Assembly: GCA_016717225.1 (NCBI GenBank)
Contig: JADKGB010000037.1
Coordinates: 62,001-126,000 of the forward strand
Source of the DNA: Flavobacteriales bacterium
GTDB lineage: Bacteria > Bacteroidota > Bacteroidia > Flavobacteriales_F > PHOS-HE28
Length of the DNA: 64,000 bases
Direction of reading: 5' to 3'
The notes below the pieces were generated by a model. That model worked only from the letters and a program-made list of their open reading frames with translations. It was not told where the DNA came from and did no database searches. The position numbers and the translations under genes were made by a program. The first letter of the stretch is position 1. Each line of letters opens with the position of its first letter. Shown here piece after piece: positions 25,246 through 34,700 of this stretch.

Positions 25246-27141
25246 TTACCGGCCTAGGTAGACCATGAGAACACTAATGTCGGCCGGGGAAACGCCGCTG
25301 ATCCGGGATGCTTGGCCCAGGGTGCTCGGGCGGATCTTGTCAAGTTTTTGCCTGGCTTCTATTGATAGTGAGGTGAGTCGGGTGTATTCAAGTTCTGCTT
25401 CTAGTGGGATGCCCTCAAGTCGGGTTAGTTTCTCTGCGGTATTCCTTTCCTTGGATATATATCCCTCGTACTTGGCATTTATTTCGGTTTGCTCGACAAC
25501 CTCGTCCTTGAGGTCACCAAAGCTGGAAGATGTGCTTTGTAGTTTTGCTGAAATAGCTTCGAGGTCTGCGTAATTGACTTGCGGACGAAGAAGTAGGCTG
25601 TTGAGTTTTACTTTCTGTTTCAGTGGCTCTGTTCCACGTGGAACGATCACTGGGTTTGCCATGTCAGGGGAGACGCTTTCGTTCATCAGGAAAGCGGAGA
25701 TTTCCTGAGTGAGTCTGCCTTTTTTCTCTGCTCTCCGCATTCGCTCTTCACTTGCTAGCCCTAAAGCGTGCCCCTTGGGCGTTAGCCGCAGGTCCGCATT
25801 GTCTTGTCTTAAGAGGATTCTGTACTCTGCACGGCTTGTGAACATCCGGTAGGGCTCCTCTGTGCCCTTGGTAATCAGGTCGTCGATCAAGACCCCAATA
25901 TAGGCCTCGTCTCTGTTAAGGGTGAACGGCACTTTGTCTGTGCTCTTCTGGTGTGCGTTGATCCCAGCCATCAGGCCTTGGCAGGCGGCCTCTTCGTAGC
26001 CTGTTGTGCCGTTGATCTGCCCTGCGAAATAGAGGCCCTCCACGAGCTTTGTTTCAAGTGTGTGTTTAAGCTGGGTTGGCGGGAAGTAGTCGTATTCCAC
26101 AGCATAGCCTGGTCGAAAGATGCGTGCTTGTGCGAACCCTGGTAATTGACGGAGGGCCGCGACTTGTACATCTTCAGGAAGGCTCGTGCTGAAGCCATTG
26201 ATGTATGTTTCTACCGTGTTCCAGCCTTCTGGTTCAACAAATATTTGATGCCGGTCTTTATCCGCAAAGCGGTCGATCTTGTCTTCTATGCTCGGGCAAT
26301 AGCGGGGCCCAAGTCCTTGGATGCGGCCATTGAACATAGGGCTACGGTCGAACCCTGTTCGTAGGGTGTCGTGGACTTGTTGGTTGGTGTAGGTAATCCA
26401 GCAGCTTAGTTGGCGTGCTGGTGGAGCTGTGTTGGGTAGGTAACTGAATTTGCTTGGGGTCTCGTCACCTTTTTGTTCTTCTAAGGCGCTGTAGTCTATG
26501 CTCCGGCCATCAACACGGGGCGGTGTACCTGTTTTCATGCGTCCTGCCTCGAAGCCGAGTTCAACTAGTTGTTCTGTGATTCCGTGGCTTGCTTTTTCTC
26601 CAGCTCTGCCGCCGCCAAAACTCTTTTCGCCAATGTGCATGACGCCGTTCATGAATGTGCCACTGGTAAGCACTACCGAGCGGCAGAGTATGGTACTGCC
26701 CATGCCCGTAACCACTCCTACGACCGCGCGTAGTCCATCTCCGGCTGTTTCGATAGACAGGCGCCCTACAGTGTCTTGCATGAAGTGAACGTTCGGTGTT
26801 GCTTCCAGTATTTGGCGCCACTCCTTGGAAAACAGGTCTCTGTCGTTTTGGGAGCGTGGGCTCCACATGGCGGGTCCTTTGCTGCGGTTCAGCATACGGA
26901 ACTGAACTGTGCTCTTGTCGCTTACTATGCCGCTATATCCGCCTAGCGCATCTATCTCGCGTACAATCTGTCCTTTGGCAACGCCCCCCATCGCCGGGTT
27001 GCAGCTCATTTGGCCGATCGTTCCCATATTCATGGTGATCAGAAGTACGCGGCTGCCGAGATTGGCTGCTGCTGCTGCTGCCTCACAACCGGCATGTCCA
27101 GCGCCTACCACAACGACATCATATGGGGGCTGTTGGCTCAT
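25246..27141 (-). CDS. mnmG: tRNA uridine-34 5-carboxymethylaminomethyl synthesis enzyme MnmG
   Basis: A 631-residue FAD-dependent enzyme (GidA) that, with MnmE, makes cmnm5U at wobble uridine 34 of several tRNAs. Signatures are the FAD Rossmann motif GAGHAGCEAA near residue 12, GGGRAGEKASHG, YCPSIEDKIDRF, and GQINGTTGYEEAACQGL with the conserved C-terminal helical region for MnmE binding. ATG 27141 (MSQQPPYDVVVVG) is chosen; nine codons upstream in the same frame are parS site 3. Codons encoding V-P-R-G-T-E near residue 500 come from parS site 2. The centromere site is therefore embedded in a conserved gene without breaking it. Confidence 0.96.
   Translation of the reverse strand: MSQQPPYDVVVVGAGHAGCEAAAAAANLGSRVLLITMNMGTIGQMSCNPAMGGVAKGQIVREIDALGGYSGIVSDKSTVQFRMLNRSKGPAMWSPRSQNDRDLFSKEWRQILEATPNVHFMQDTVGRLSIETAGDGLRAVVGVVTGMGSTILCRSVVLTSGTFMNGVMHIGEKSFGGGRAGEKASHGITEQLVELGFEAGRMKTGTPPRVDGRSIDYSALEEQKGDETPSKFSYLPNTAPPARQLSCWITYTNQQVHDTLRTGFDRSPMFNGRIQGLGPRYCPSIEDKIDRFADKDRHQIFVEPEGWNTVETYINGFSTSLPEDVQVAALRQLPGFAQARIFRPGYAVEYDYFPPTQLKHTLETKLVEGLYFAGQINGTTGYEEAACQGLMAGINAHQKSTDKVPFTLNRDEAYIGVLIDDLITKGTEEPYRMFTSRAEYRILLRQDNADLRLTPKGHALGLASEERMRRAEKKGRLTQEISAFLMNESVSPDMANPVIVPRGTEPLKQKVKLNSLLLRPQVNYADLEAISAKLQSTSSSFGDLKDEVVEQTEINAKYEGYISKERNTAEKLTRLEGIPLEAELEYTRLTSLSIEARQKLDKIRPSTLGQASRISGVSPADISVLMVYLGR
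25630..25645. promoter_or_regulatory. parS site 2, inside mnmG
   Basis: TGTTCCACGTGGAACG with the perfect core palindrome 25631-25644, followed by ATC as in the other copies. It is translated in frame as part of MnmG. Confidence 0.8.
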
Positions 27142-27147
27142 GGTTTC

Positions 27148-27163
27148 TGTTCCACGTGGAACG
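27148..27163. promoter_or_regulatory. parS site 3, just upstream of mnmG
   Basis: TGTTCCACGTGGAACG with core palindrome 27149-27162, ending 6 nt from the mnmG ATG. It may also influence mnmG transcription if ParB binds and spreads. Confidence 0.8.
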
Positions 27164-27237
27164 ATCATTATATTGGCTTGGTCCTGAGTTTGTTGTGGCT
27201 TGTTGGTCTTGGGTTGCAGGCCGCGTTGCCCCCTTCG

Positions 27238-27795
27238 CTACCTGCCGAAGTAGAACACCAAACTGGTTTTGCCAAGCATTTTTGCGTTGATGTTGTAGCC
27301 GACAACCGCCGCCCCGGCCTTCGCATCAAGACCCAGTGTCTCTTCTTTGAGAGCATACACTGTAATCGTGTATTGATGGAGCCCGTGGCCAGCTGGTGGG
27401 CAGGGACCTCCGTAGCCGGCTGTGCCGAAATCCGTTATGCTCTGAATGGTGCCAACTGGCAGGCCCGGCATGCTCGCACTACCAGCGCCAGCGGGAATAT
27501 TTGTTGTGCTTGCGGGGATGTCGAAAGCGAGCCAGTGCCACCAGCCACTGCCCGTAGGCGCGTCTGGGTCATACATGGTTATGGCAAAGCTCTTAGTTCC
27601 CTCCGGAGGATTCGTCCAGCTGAGTTGTGGGCTGATGTTCTTCCCTGTACACCCGAAACTGTTGAATACCTGCTCTTCTGTTGCTTGGCCACCTACACTG
27701 CTGCTCGTGACAGAGAAAGTGCCTGATTGGGCGCAAAGAAGGCCGGCTATTGCGACCCCCGAAAAAAGCAGGAGGATCCTCACGTGTGTTGGCAT
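27238..27795 (-). CDS. YbhB/YbcL (PEBP) family secreted protein
   Basis: A 185-residue protein with a signal peptide (cleavage near LLCAQ, residue 22) and a phosphatidylethanolamine-binding-protein fold. Signatures are SPQLSWTNPPEGTKSFAITMYDPDAPTG, WWHWLAFDIP, GYGGPCPPAGHGLHQY and YALKEE. Bacterial PEBP proteins have no settled function; a ligand pocket is implied by DPDAP and GHxH. ATG 27795 is taken over a longer frame because it carries the signal peptide. A TACCTTCG box ends 4 nt before it. Confidence 0.88.
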   Translation of the reverse strand: MPTHVRILLLFSGVAIAGLLCAQSGTFSVTSSSVGGQATEEQVFNSFGCTGKNISPQLSWTNPPEGTKSFAITMYDPDAPTGSGWWHWLAFDIPASTTNIPAGAGSASMPGLPVGTIQSITDFGTAGYGGPCPPAGHGLHQYTITVYALKEETLGLDAKAGAAVVGYNINAKMLGKTSLVFYFGR

Positions 27796-27799
27796 TTGG

Positions 27800-27807
27800 C
27801 GAAGGTA
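27800..27807 (-). promoter_or_regulatory. Predicted -7 box of the PEBP gene
   Basis: TACCTTCG on the minus strand, 4 nt before ATG 27795. Transcription would start about at the A of ATG, suggesting a leaderless message. Confidence 0.4.
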
Positions 27808-27902
27808 GGGTGGTGTTGCTTTGGGGGACTGTATCGCCCGGTTCACCATTCTGACCATGATCATTGTTCTGGGCCGCCTGCAGGTGCTATACTCACACCC
27901 GC

Positions 27903-29396
27903 ATGTATTCCCGATTCGCCAGCTCCTCCTCCCTGTTGTTCCTCCTGGTTGCCCTTGTCGTGTCTTGTGGATGGACAGTGCCTCCGGAGACGGGGCTTGG
28001 GAACCCCGATCTCTCCGAAGAGCCCCGGGGCGCAAGGAATGTGGCCTATCGATGGGGTTCCATAGCGTTACGGGCCATGGCCGACGAGACCGAATTGAAT
28101 CGCCCGCGACCACCCATCGGTGCGCGTATGCTTGCTCTTACGATGCTAGCCCAGTATGATGCATGGAGCAGTTACGACAGTGTTGCTTTGCCTGTCTATC
28201 TGGTAGCTAAAAGACGCCCCTCAGAAGAGCGCACACGGGCCAACAAGGAGAAGGCGATCAGTTATGCTATGGCCCGAGTGATGCAGGTGATCTTTCCTTA
28301 TGACAGTGCCTTGTTCGCTGATTCTTTGCGGGGCTTTGGGTACGATCCGCTAGACCGAAGTGTTGACCCCTCCACCCCCCAGGGGCTTGGGAATTTATCC
28401 GCACGATCCGTAATTGCTGCTCGCCGGAATGATGGTTCCAATATGTTCGGCGAAGATCCTCGTGCTCCGTTGCCCTATGGGGATTACACGCACTATACAC
28501 CAAAGAACCCGGTTGATCGTATCGCAGACATCGACTGTTGGCAACCCAAGACCTTTGTGCGCGATGATGGAACGAAATGGGTACCTGGCGCGCTGGCTCC
28601 GCACTGGGGTCTGGTGAAGCCTTTCGCGTTGGATAGTGGGAGCCAGTTCAGGAGTGCTCCGCCGCCGAAAATGGGTGATGCCCAATTGGAAAAGGAGGTG
28701 CGCGAAGTAGTGGCGCTTCAGGCGGGTCTTACGAATGAGCAAAAAGCGCTGGTCGAGTTCATGCGCGATGGTCCACGCAGTGTGCAACAGGCTGGTCATT
28801 GGCTTGTTTTCAGTCGGGATATCAGTCTCCGGGACGATCACACGCTGGACGAGGATGTGCAGATGTATTTGTTGGTTACGACAACAGCCATGGACTGTTT
28901 CATTGCCTGTTGGGACGCGAAGTATTTCTACGATAACAGCCGGCCCTATCAGCAGGTCCACCACATCATGGGGAACGAGGATATCATAGGTTGGGCTGGT
29001 CCGAACAAGGGCATGGTAAAGATGAAGGGGCGTGATTGGAGGCCGTATTCCCCGGACAGTTTCTTATGCCCGCCATTTCCCGCATATCCTAGTGGGCACA
29101 GTACGGTGAGCGGCGGTTGTGCGGAAGTGTTGAAACTATTTACCGGGAGCGATGTATACGGGCACGAGGTGCGCTTGCTACCGGGGTGGCTCACTGAGCC
29201 CGGCATCACACAAGACAGTATCACATTGACGTTCCCCACATTCACCTCCGCCGCGGATCAAGCAGGGCTTAGTCGTGTGCTGGGGGGCTATCATATCCAA
29301 ACGGATAATGCGGAAGGTTTGTCGATGGGTAGAAAGGTGGCAGCGGTAGTTTATGCCAAATGCCGAGGATACATTGAGGGCCGCGCTATCAAGTAA
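27903..29396 (+). CDS. Vanadium-dependent haloperoxidase/PAP2-like lipoprotein
   Basis: A 497-residue lipoprotein (lipobox VVSC, Cys near residue 22). The C-terminal half has all three vanadate/phosphate-binding motifs of the superfamily: K-x6-R-P (KYFYDNSRP near 340), PSGH (FPAYPSGHSTVSGG near 400) and S-R-x3-G-x-H-x3-D (SRVLGGYHIQTD near 460). The family includes haloperoxidases and acid phosphatases; the long N-terminal region and spacing resemble the secreted haloperoxidase group. Halide or phosphate specificity cannot be read from this. ATG 27903 places the lipobox correctly. It begins a plus-strand set with the JmjC-like gene, 61 nt apart. Confidence 0.87.
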   Translation: MYSRFASSSSLLFLLVALVVSCGWTVPPETGLGNPDLSEEPRGARNVAYRWGSIALRAMADETELNRPRPPIGARMLALTMLAQYDAWSSYDSVALPVYLVAKRRPSEERTRANKEKAISYAMARVMQVIFPYDSALFADSLRGFGYDPLDRSVDPSTPQGLGNLSARSVIAARRNDGSNMFGEDPRAPLPYGDYTHYTPKNPVDRIADIDCWQPKTFVRDDGTKWVPGALAPHWGLVKPFALDSGSQFRSAPPPKMGDAQLEKEVREVVALQAGLTNEQKALVEFMRDGPRSVQQAGHWLVFSRDISLRDDHTLDEDVQMYLLVTTTAMDCFIACWDAKYFYDNSRPYQQVHHIMGNEDIIGWAGPNKGMVKMKGRDWRPYSPDSFLCPPFPAYPSGHSTVSGGCAEVLKLFTGSDVYGHEVRLLPGWLTEPGITQDSITLTFPTFTSAADQAGLSRVLGGYHIQTDNAEGLSMGRKVAAVVYAKCRGYIEGRAIK

Positions 29397-29457
29397 AGTA
29401 GTGCAAGTATCTTTCACCAACGAACAGCCGTTGCAACACGAGCAATAAATCGCTTCC

Positions 29458-30333
29458 ATGGAAATCAGGAAAGTTGACGCTTCCGAGATCACGCATGAAC
29501 AGTTCATTGAAGAACATTGGAAGCCCGGCATTCCCTTGGTTTTCAAGAATGCTACCAAGGTGTGGCAGGCCAACGGCACTTTCAGTCCGGATTGGTTCAG
29601 GAAGAACTTCGGTGACCGGAAGACCCTGGTGGACGGAAAGGAATACACCATGAACGAGATCATGGACCTGGTCGAAGGCAAGGATACCAGCCGACCAGTT
29701 CCCTATCCCTGTAAATACCACCTGCCCACCCAGTTGCCTGAGGTGTTACCGATGGTGATGCCCGTGAACATTGGATTTGCCAAGCCTAATTGGTTGGAGA
29801 GTTCCTGGTTCAAGCGGGGCTATTGGGGGGGTGCCCTCGAAATGTTCATTGGCGGCCCAGGGGGCAAGTTCCCATACGTGCATGTGGATTATTACCACCT
29901 CAGCGCTTGGGTCAATCAGCTGTATGGGCGCAAGCAATTCACAGTTTGGCCGCGTGGTCAGGATGAGTTCATGTACCCCGAACCCGGTGATGCATGGAAG
30001 AGCAGTATTCCGGATATCGAGAATGTGGATTTGACCAAATTCCCGAAATACAAGAACGCGACCCCGATCACATTTGTCGTGGGGCCGGGCGAAACGCTCT
30101 ATATCCCAGTAGGGATATGGCATACAGCCAAGAGCTTGGAACCAACGATATCCGTTGCCTTCGACCTCCTCAACGGCCAGAACTTCCCCTTGTTCCTGAA
30201 GGATGTTTGGTCGTTCAAGAAGCGGGAAAGCACCCTGAAGGCTGTTGCTGCGACAGGCTATGCGGCCTTCTCTGGTGCCATGTGCCGCATGGGCGATATG
30301 ATGGGGGTCGAACGTGTAAGCATGCACAATTGA
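29458..30333 (+). CDS. Cupin-like/JmjC-family oxygenase
   Basis: A 291-residue cytoplasmic protein of the FIH-like cupin_8 family, non-haem Fe(II)/2-oxoglutarate oxygenases. The N-terminal half contains WKPGIPLVFKNATKVWQ; the double-stranded beta-helix has the iron triad HVD (YVHVDYYHL near residues 142-150) and the distal His in IPVGIWHTAKSL near 223. The segment KQFTVWPRGQDEFMYP is also typical. Members hydroxylate protein or small-molecule substrates; this one's substrate is unknown. Its neighbours (haloperoxidase and PEBP lipoprotein or secreted proteins) suggest an accessory cassette, but there is no direct pathway link. Confidence 0.85.
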   Translation: MEIRKVDASEITHEQFIEEHWKPGIPLVFKNATKVWQANGTFSPDWFRKNFGDRKTLVDGKEYTMNEIMDLVEGKDTSRPVPYPCKYHLPTQLPEVLPMVMPVNIGFAKPNWLESSWFKRGYWGGALEMFIGGPGGKFPYVHVDYYHLSAWVNQLYGRKQFTVWPRGQDEFMYPEPGDAWKSSIPDIENVDLTKFPKYKNATPITFVVGPGETLYIPVGIWHTAKSLEPTISVAFDLLNGQNFPLFLKDVWSFKKRESTLKAVAATGYAAFSGAMCRMGDMMGVERVSMHN

Positions 30334-30346
30334 TCATCGTTATCTT

Positions 30347-30823
30347 GTGACCAGCTTCTGTGGCCTTTTGCCGCATGGTGTATGTCACGTGCTCATTTCT
30401 GCCTCACTTGCCAGGTTACTGTTCGTCGTTGTCTATTGCTCGGGATGTGCAATGACTTTGGCACAGCGCCCGATCACTGATAGCACGTATCTGCGCATTC
30501 CGGACCGCGCGAAAGCGATAGAGGCCATTCGTTTCGACCTGGAGGCATATCAGGACACTTTGCGCCAATACCGGGATGCTCTGGATCGAACGTCCACGAG
30601 CATGGATGTGAGCTCCCAACCGGCCGAGGTACGACGGTCAAGGCTGGGTCAATTGCGCGCCGACGCAAAAATGCTCGCCAAGGAAATGGCAAGAATGCGT
30701 AAGCGGATGAAAAAAACATCCACCCCTGTGGAGGAACTAGCTCGCACGTGCGCCCAATTGGTGCAACGCACGCGTGACCTGCGTGATGGTTTGGCGCGCG
30801 AGGGGGTGATCCTTGAGAGATGA
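30347..30823 (+). CDS. Small exported coiled-coil protein, unknown function
   Basis: A 158-residue protein with a hydrophobic N-terminus (about residues 15-35) and then a helical, charged coiled-coil (about 55-155, rich in Arg/Leu/Glu/Asp). No known domain is recognised. The start is a GTG at 30347, 13 nt after the JmjC stop; a GTG at 30390 is an alternative for the signal. Because of the close spacing it is probably cotranscribed with the oxygenase. Confidence 0.6.
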   Translation: MTSFCGLLPHGVCHVLISASLARLLFVVVYCSGCAMTLAQRPITDSTYLRIPDRAKAIEAIRFDLEAYQDTLRQYRDALDRTSTSMDVSSQPAEVRRSRLGQLRADAKMLAKEMARMRKRMKKTSTPVEELARTCAQLVQRTRDLRDGLAREGVILER

Positions 30824-30824
30824 C

Positions 30825-30841
30825 CCCACTTGTGCAGTGGG
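30825..30841 (+). terminator. Weak hairpin after the coiled-coil gene
   Basis: CCCACT (30825-30830) pairs with AGTGGG (30836-30841) around a 5-nt loop, directly after the stop. There is no T-run, so termination is uncertain. Confidence 0.3.
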
Positions 30842-30892
30842 CAGAAGAGTTCGCGAGATAAGGACTTGATCTGCCGCGAGGCCGGAGTCGTC

Positions 30893-31303
30893 TCAATACA
30901 CTTCCAAGTACCTGTTTTCCATCGCGCTCATACCTTTTCGCTTTGCGATGCTCTTGTCGCTATGGCCAAGCAGGTGCAGGAGCCCGTGTACCATCACCCG
31001 GTGTAATTCGTGCTGAACACTGACACCAAAAGTCTTCGCATTCTCGGTGATGCGGTCCAGGCTCATGAGCACATCACCGCTGATCCCGGTACCCGTTTGA
31101 CCGTCGAAGGTGATCACGTCGGTGTACTCGTCGTGGTTCAAAAAGTCACGGTTGTACTGGAGCAGTGCCTTGTCGCTCATCAAAACGTAGTTCAGTTCGC
31201 CGATGCTATGTCCGTGATCTTTCGCAACCGAGATAAGCCACTTGCGCAAACGTGCTTGATCGCGAAACGCGGTAGGAACGTCGGTGGCCAGGAAGGTGAT
31301 CAC
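30893..31303 (-). CDS. ybeY: Endoribonuclease YbeY
   Basis: A 136-residue rRNA maturation endonuclease. The zinc-binding signature HGLLHLLGHSD (three histidines) is near residue 105, with YTDVITFD near 58 and SGDVLMSLDRI near 70. YbeY acts in 16S 3'-end processing and ribosome quality control. The GTG at 31303 gives the N-terminus M-I-T-F-L-A-T-D-V, close to other Bacteroidota YbeY starts; no ATG is suitably placed. It follows the RsbW-like gene by 46 nt on the same strand. Confidence 0.9.
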   Translation of the reverse strand: MITFLATDVPTAFRDQARLRKWLISVAKDHGHSIGELNYVLMSDKALLQYNRDFLNHDEYTDVITFDGQTGTGISGDVLMSLDRITENAKTFGVSVQHELHRVMVHGLLHLLGHSDKSIAKRKGMSAMENRYLEVY

Positions 31304-31349
31304 GGAAGCGTAAAGGTTGAAGCTTGGGGCAAGTAGCCGCAGGGCTTCA

Positions 31350-31787
31350 TCACTCCTGCACTGGTTGCAGGCTGAACGCCATCGCCACCGTGGACCCGTT
31401 GTCGCTGAACTCCACGCTATCGGCCAAGGCGCGCATGAGGAATACACCACGCCCATGCGGCTTCTCGATGTTCTGTGGATCGGTAGGGTCGGGGAGGTGT
31501 TCGAAATCAAAACCGGGCCCTTCATCGCTTACCACGAAGACGATCTTGTCGCCCTTCTCTTGGTATCCGAGACTCACGCTCTTGGCAGGGTCCAAGCGGT
31601 TGCCGTGGTGTATGGCGTTGTTCACGGCCTCGGTAAGTGCGATAAGAATATTGCCATAGTGGCTCTCATGAACGCCGTGCTTTTGGCACGCGTCGTCAAT
31701 GAGTTTCTCGGCAAGCGCTATGTTCTCCGCTTTCGCAGGGAATTCAATGCGTTCTGTGAACTGTACGTCCTCGATCAAGGCTCCCAT
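31350..31787 (-). CDS. RsbW-like ATP-binding protein (anti-sigma kinase type)
   Basis: A 145-residue GHKL ATPase without a membrane segment. Nucleotide-binding motifs are ALTEAVNNAIHHGN (N-box, near 50-63), DEGPGFD (G1) and HGRGVFLMRAL (G2). Such proteins phosphorylate anti-anti-sigma factors and are opposed by PP2C phosphatases. No sigma factor or STAS protein is visible nearby; the PP2C at 2716 is 27 kb away. In many Bacteroidota an ATPase of this kind precedes ybeY, suggesting a housekeeping role. It begins 9 nt after DUF4175. Confidence 0.85.
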   Translation of the reverse strand: MGALIEDVQFTERIEFPAKAENIALAEKLIDDACQKHGVHESHYGNILIALTEAVNNAIHHGNRLDPAKSVSLGYQEKGDKIVFVVSDEGPGFDFEHLPDPTDPQNIEKPHGRGVFLMRALADSVEFSDNGSTVAMAFSLQPVQE

Positions 31788-31796
31788 TGGCGGAAT

Positions 31797-34700
31797 TCAG
31801 GGTCGGCCAAAAGTATCGAAATAGTCATTGACCCTTGCCTTGTAATAGGGCTTCAATCCCGGAGGCACTGTTCGTAACAGTTCGGCTTCGCGCTGTTTAT
31901 TGCGCTGGTACTCGAAGAAACGGGCCGGATCAGCATGGGGCGTTTCTCGGCCTTCATTGCTTTCCCGCTTCTGGTCCAGCTCCCGTTCACGTTCGCTTTT
32001 TTCAGCCTCCAACATGCGAACCATGATGTCTTGTTGGCGCTTCAGGGTTTCCTGCGTGATGTTCCTGTTCACGATGTCCTTCTCGTTCTTCTCGAGCTCC
32101 TCAGCCAGTTTTTGCAAGCCCTGACCAGCGCCACTGCCGTCTTTGTTCAATTCCTGTGCGGCACGCTGCATTTCCTTGCGTATGGCGGCCTGCTGAGCTG
32201 CGAGTTGGGCGAGTTGCTGGCTCATGCCGGGCATGCCCATACCCCCGGGCTTGCCTTGTTCTCCGGGTTTCTCCCCTGGTTTTTCGCCAGGCTTCTTGCC
32301 GCCCTTCTCCAGGGCCTTTTTCATTTCTTCCAACTGCTTGGTGAGCGCCTGCTGATTGGCTTTGGTCTTGGCCATTTTCTTGCTGTCACCAGCACTGCTG
32401 CCCTTCCCGCCTGGCTTTTTGCACTTGCCACTGCCGGGTTTGCCTGGTGGCGGTTCGGCTTGCATCTGCTGAAGGGCTTCGTCCAGCAGCAGTGCGAGGT
32501 TGTTCAAGCTGGTCATGGCGCGTTGCTGCTTATCGGCCGCTTGGGGTTTGCCGCGCTGATCGGCTCTGCTGGTAGCCAAGTGCTCCAGCGCTTGGTCCAT
32601 GTTCTCGTTCACCAAGTTCATTTCGCGGTTCACGGCGGCTTGCAATTGGGGCACACGCTTGCTGAGGGCGAACAAGGAGTCCTCGATCACCTTGGCATCA
32701 TCGCGCATCTTCTTCTGCTCCCGGCCGATCTCCACCAAGTGCGGGTCCCTCGCTGCGGTGCGGCCCAGGTCGTTCATCGCTGTTTCCTGATCGAAACTGA
32801 GCTGAACGATATTTTCCAAGAGCTGGCGCAATGCATCCATATCCTCTTCAGCCTGTTCCTGCTCATTGGCATCCATGGCGCTCTTCATCTGGAAAGCCAG
32901 TTGTTCCATCTCCTCACCAGCTTTCTGCTGTTTGTCGCTGGCCTTCTTGTTCTCCTTTTTCTCCATTTCCTCCTGGCTCTCCTTCTGGTCTTTCTTGATC
33001 TCTTCTTCCTTTTCCTCCGTCTGCGGAAGGTCCATGGGCTTCTCCAACTCGCTGTTCTTCTTCTCCAGTTCGTCCAGTTGTTTCTGGATCTCTTCGAACT
33101 TTTTGTTCAGCTCTTCCTGCTTCTCTTTTTGCTCGGTATTGTCGCCCTTCTCGTCCTTGGTTTCTTCCGAAAGCTTCTTCTGCTCTTCGGCCAGTTTTTC
33201 CAATTGTTCGGCGATGTCCAGTGCCTTCTGCTCCACCTCCATCTGCTTGAACTGCTCCATGGCTCGGTCGAGTTCCTTCTCAATGTCCTCCTGGCTCATC
33301 TTCATGTCCTCCATCTTCTGCTGAAGGTCTTCCTTGTTGAGCTTCTCCATCATCTTCTGCACTTCCTCGTACAGTTTCTTCATCTCCTCGCTCAACACGT
33401 TCTCAAAGAGTTCCTGCACTTGCTGTTGTTTCTCCAACAAGCGCTCGTCCATTTGTTTGAAGCTCTGTTGTTCTTGCTGGTTCTGCTTGAACTGTTCCGT
33501 GGTCTTCTCGATGCGTTGTTGCAGTTGTTTCTGCTTGTCAAGCACGTTCTGCATCTTTTGCTGGTCCTGGAAATTCAGTTCCTTCTTGTCCAGCATTTCG
33601 CGACGAAGCTTGTCCAATTCCTTTTGTAGTTCTTGCGCATCCTTGATGCTCTCTTTCAACTGGTCTTTGATCACCTCCGAATTGGCATCTTGCTTCTCGG
33701 CGAGCTCCAGCAACGAGGGTGCCTCGAACACTTGCGTTCCACTGCGGGCGCTCTTGCTGCCTTGCACACCATCATTGTCCCATACCTCGAACCAGTATTC
33801 GAGTTTGTCGCCGGGCATCAGCGCCAAGTCGCTCAGGTCCCAATAGTGGAAGAACTCTTGTCGCGTGGTCTTTGCGTCGAGGGCCAGATCCTTGGTGCTC
33901 TCGCGCAACTCGGCCGCCACACTATCTCCGCCGTTGGCGAACCCATAGTGGAAGATCAAGCGCTTGAAACCATGGTCATCGCCGATGTCGCCTTTGAAGT
34001 AGAGGCGCTTGGGCGAGGTGCTGTCGGTTTTCTGTTCAACGAGAATGGTGGGGTACAGGTCGGGAACCACCTCAACGCGGTACTGCAAAGGGTTCTGTGC
34101 GGCATGGTCGCCCTTGCGTGGAACAAGTGTATAAGTGCGGCTTTGCAGAAAGCGACGGCTCGCGGTGAAACGCTCTCCGCTCTGTGGTGCAAGCGTGTAT
34201 GTGGTGTCGTCGAAAGCGAGCAACAGTTGATCGGTGCTGCGCGTGTTGGCTGTCCAGGTAATGCGTGTGCCGGCGGGAATGGTCACATCGCCGTTGCCAT
34301 TGGCCGTTGTGTTCGGGAGGCCGAGGTAGGGTGGATATTGCAGTTGGAGCGCGAGATCGGTGAGCATGGGGTTGCTCACAGTGCTAAGCGTGTATCCTTT
34401 GCTGTTGAAGCCCTCTGCGGAAAGTCGGAAGTCGATGGCCTCTTGTACGTTGCGGAAACGATGTGTGAAGTGTACCGCATCCTGTTTCACCAGCGGAATA
34501 CGCTGCCCATTGACGTCAAGTTCCACTTGCTGCGGGATCGCATCGCCGGTGATCTGCACGTGCAGGTCGAAGTCTTCTTGCTCGGGTACCGCGAGGGTGC
34601 TGTCGAGCACAATGAATTGGAACGGTGCCTCAGGCAGAAATTCGCTGCTGTGCCTGATTATGCGGTTGGCAGGATCAGTGATCAGGCTTGGTGCGGCGAA

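Noticed and set aside
25222..27163. GTTCCACGTGGAAC copies as ordinary transcription-factor operators
   Set aside because: The exact match to the known parS sequence, the three clustered copies and the in-gene position fit ParB better; an E-box-like regulator is not known here.
31935..33629. Long plus-strand open frame rich in Leu/Phe (564 codons)
   Set aside because: It lies antisense to the coiled-coil of DUF4175. CTG/CAG/AAG-rich DNA produces such frames, and the translation is low-complexity without any known motif.
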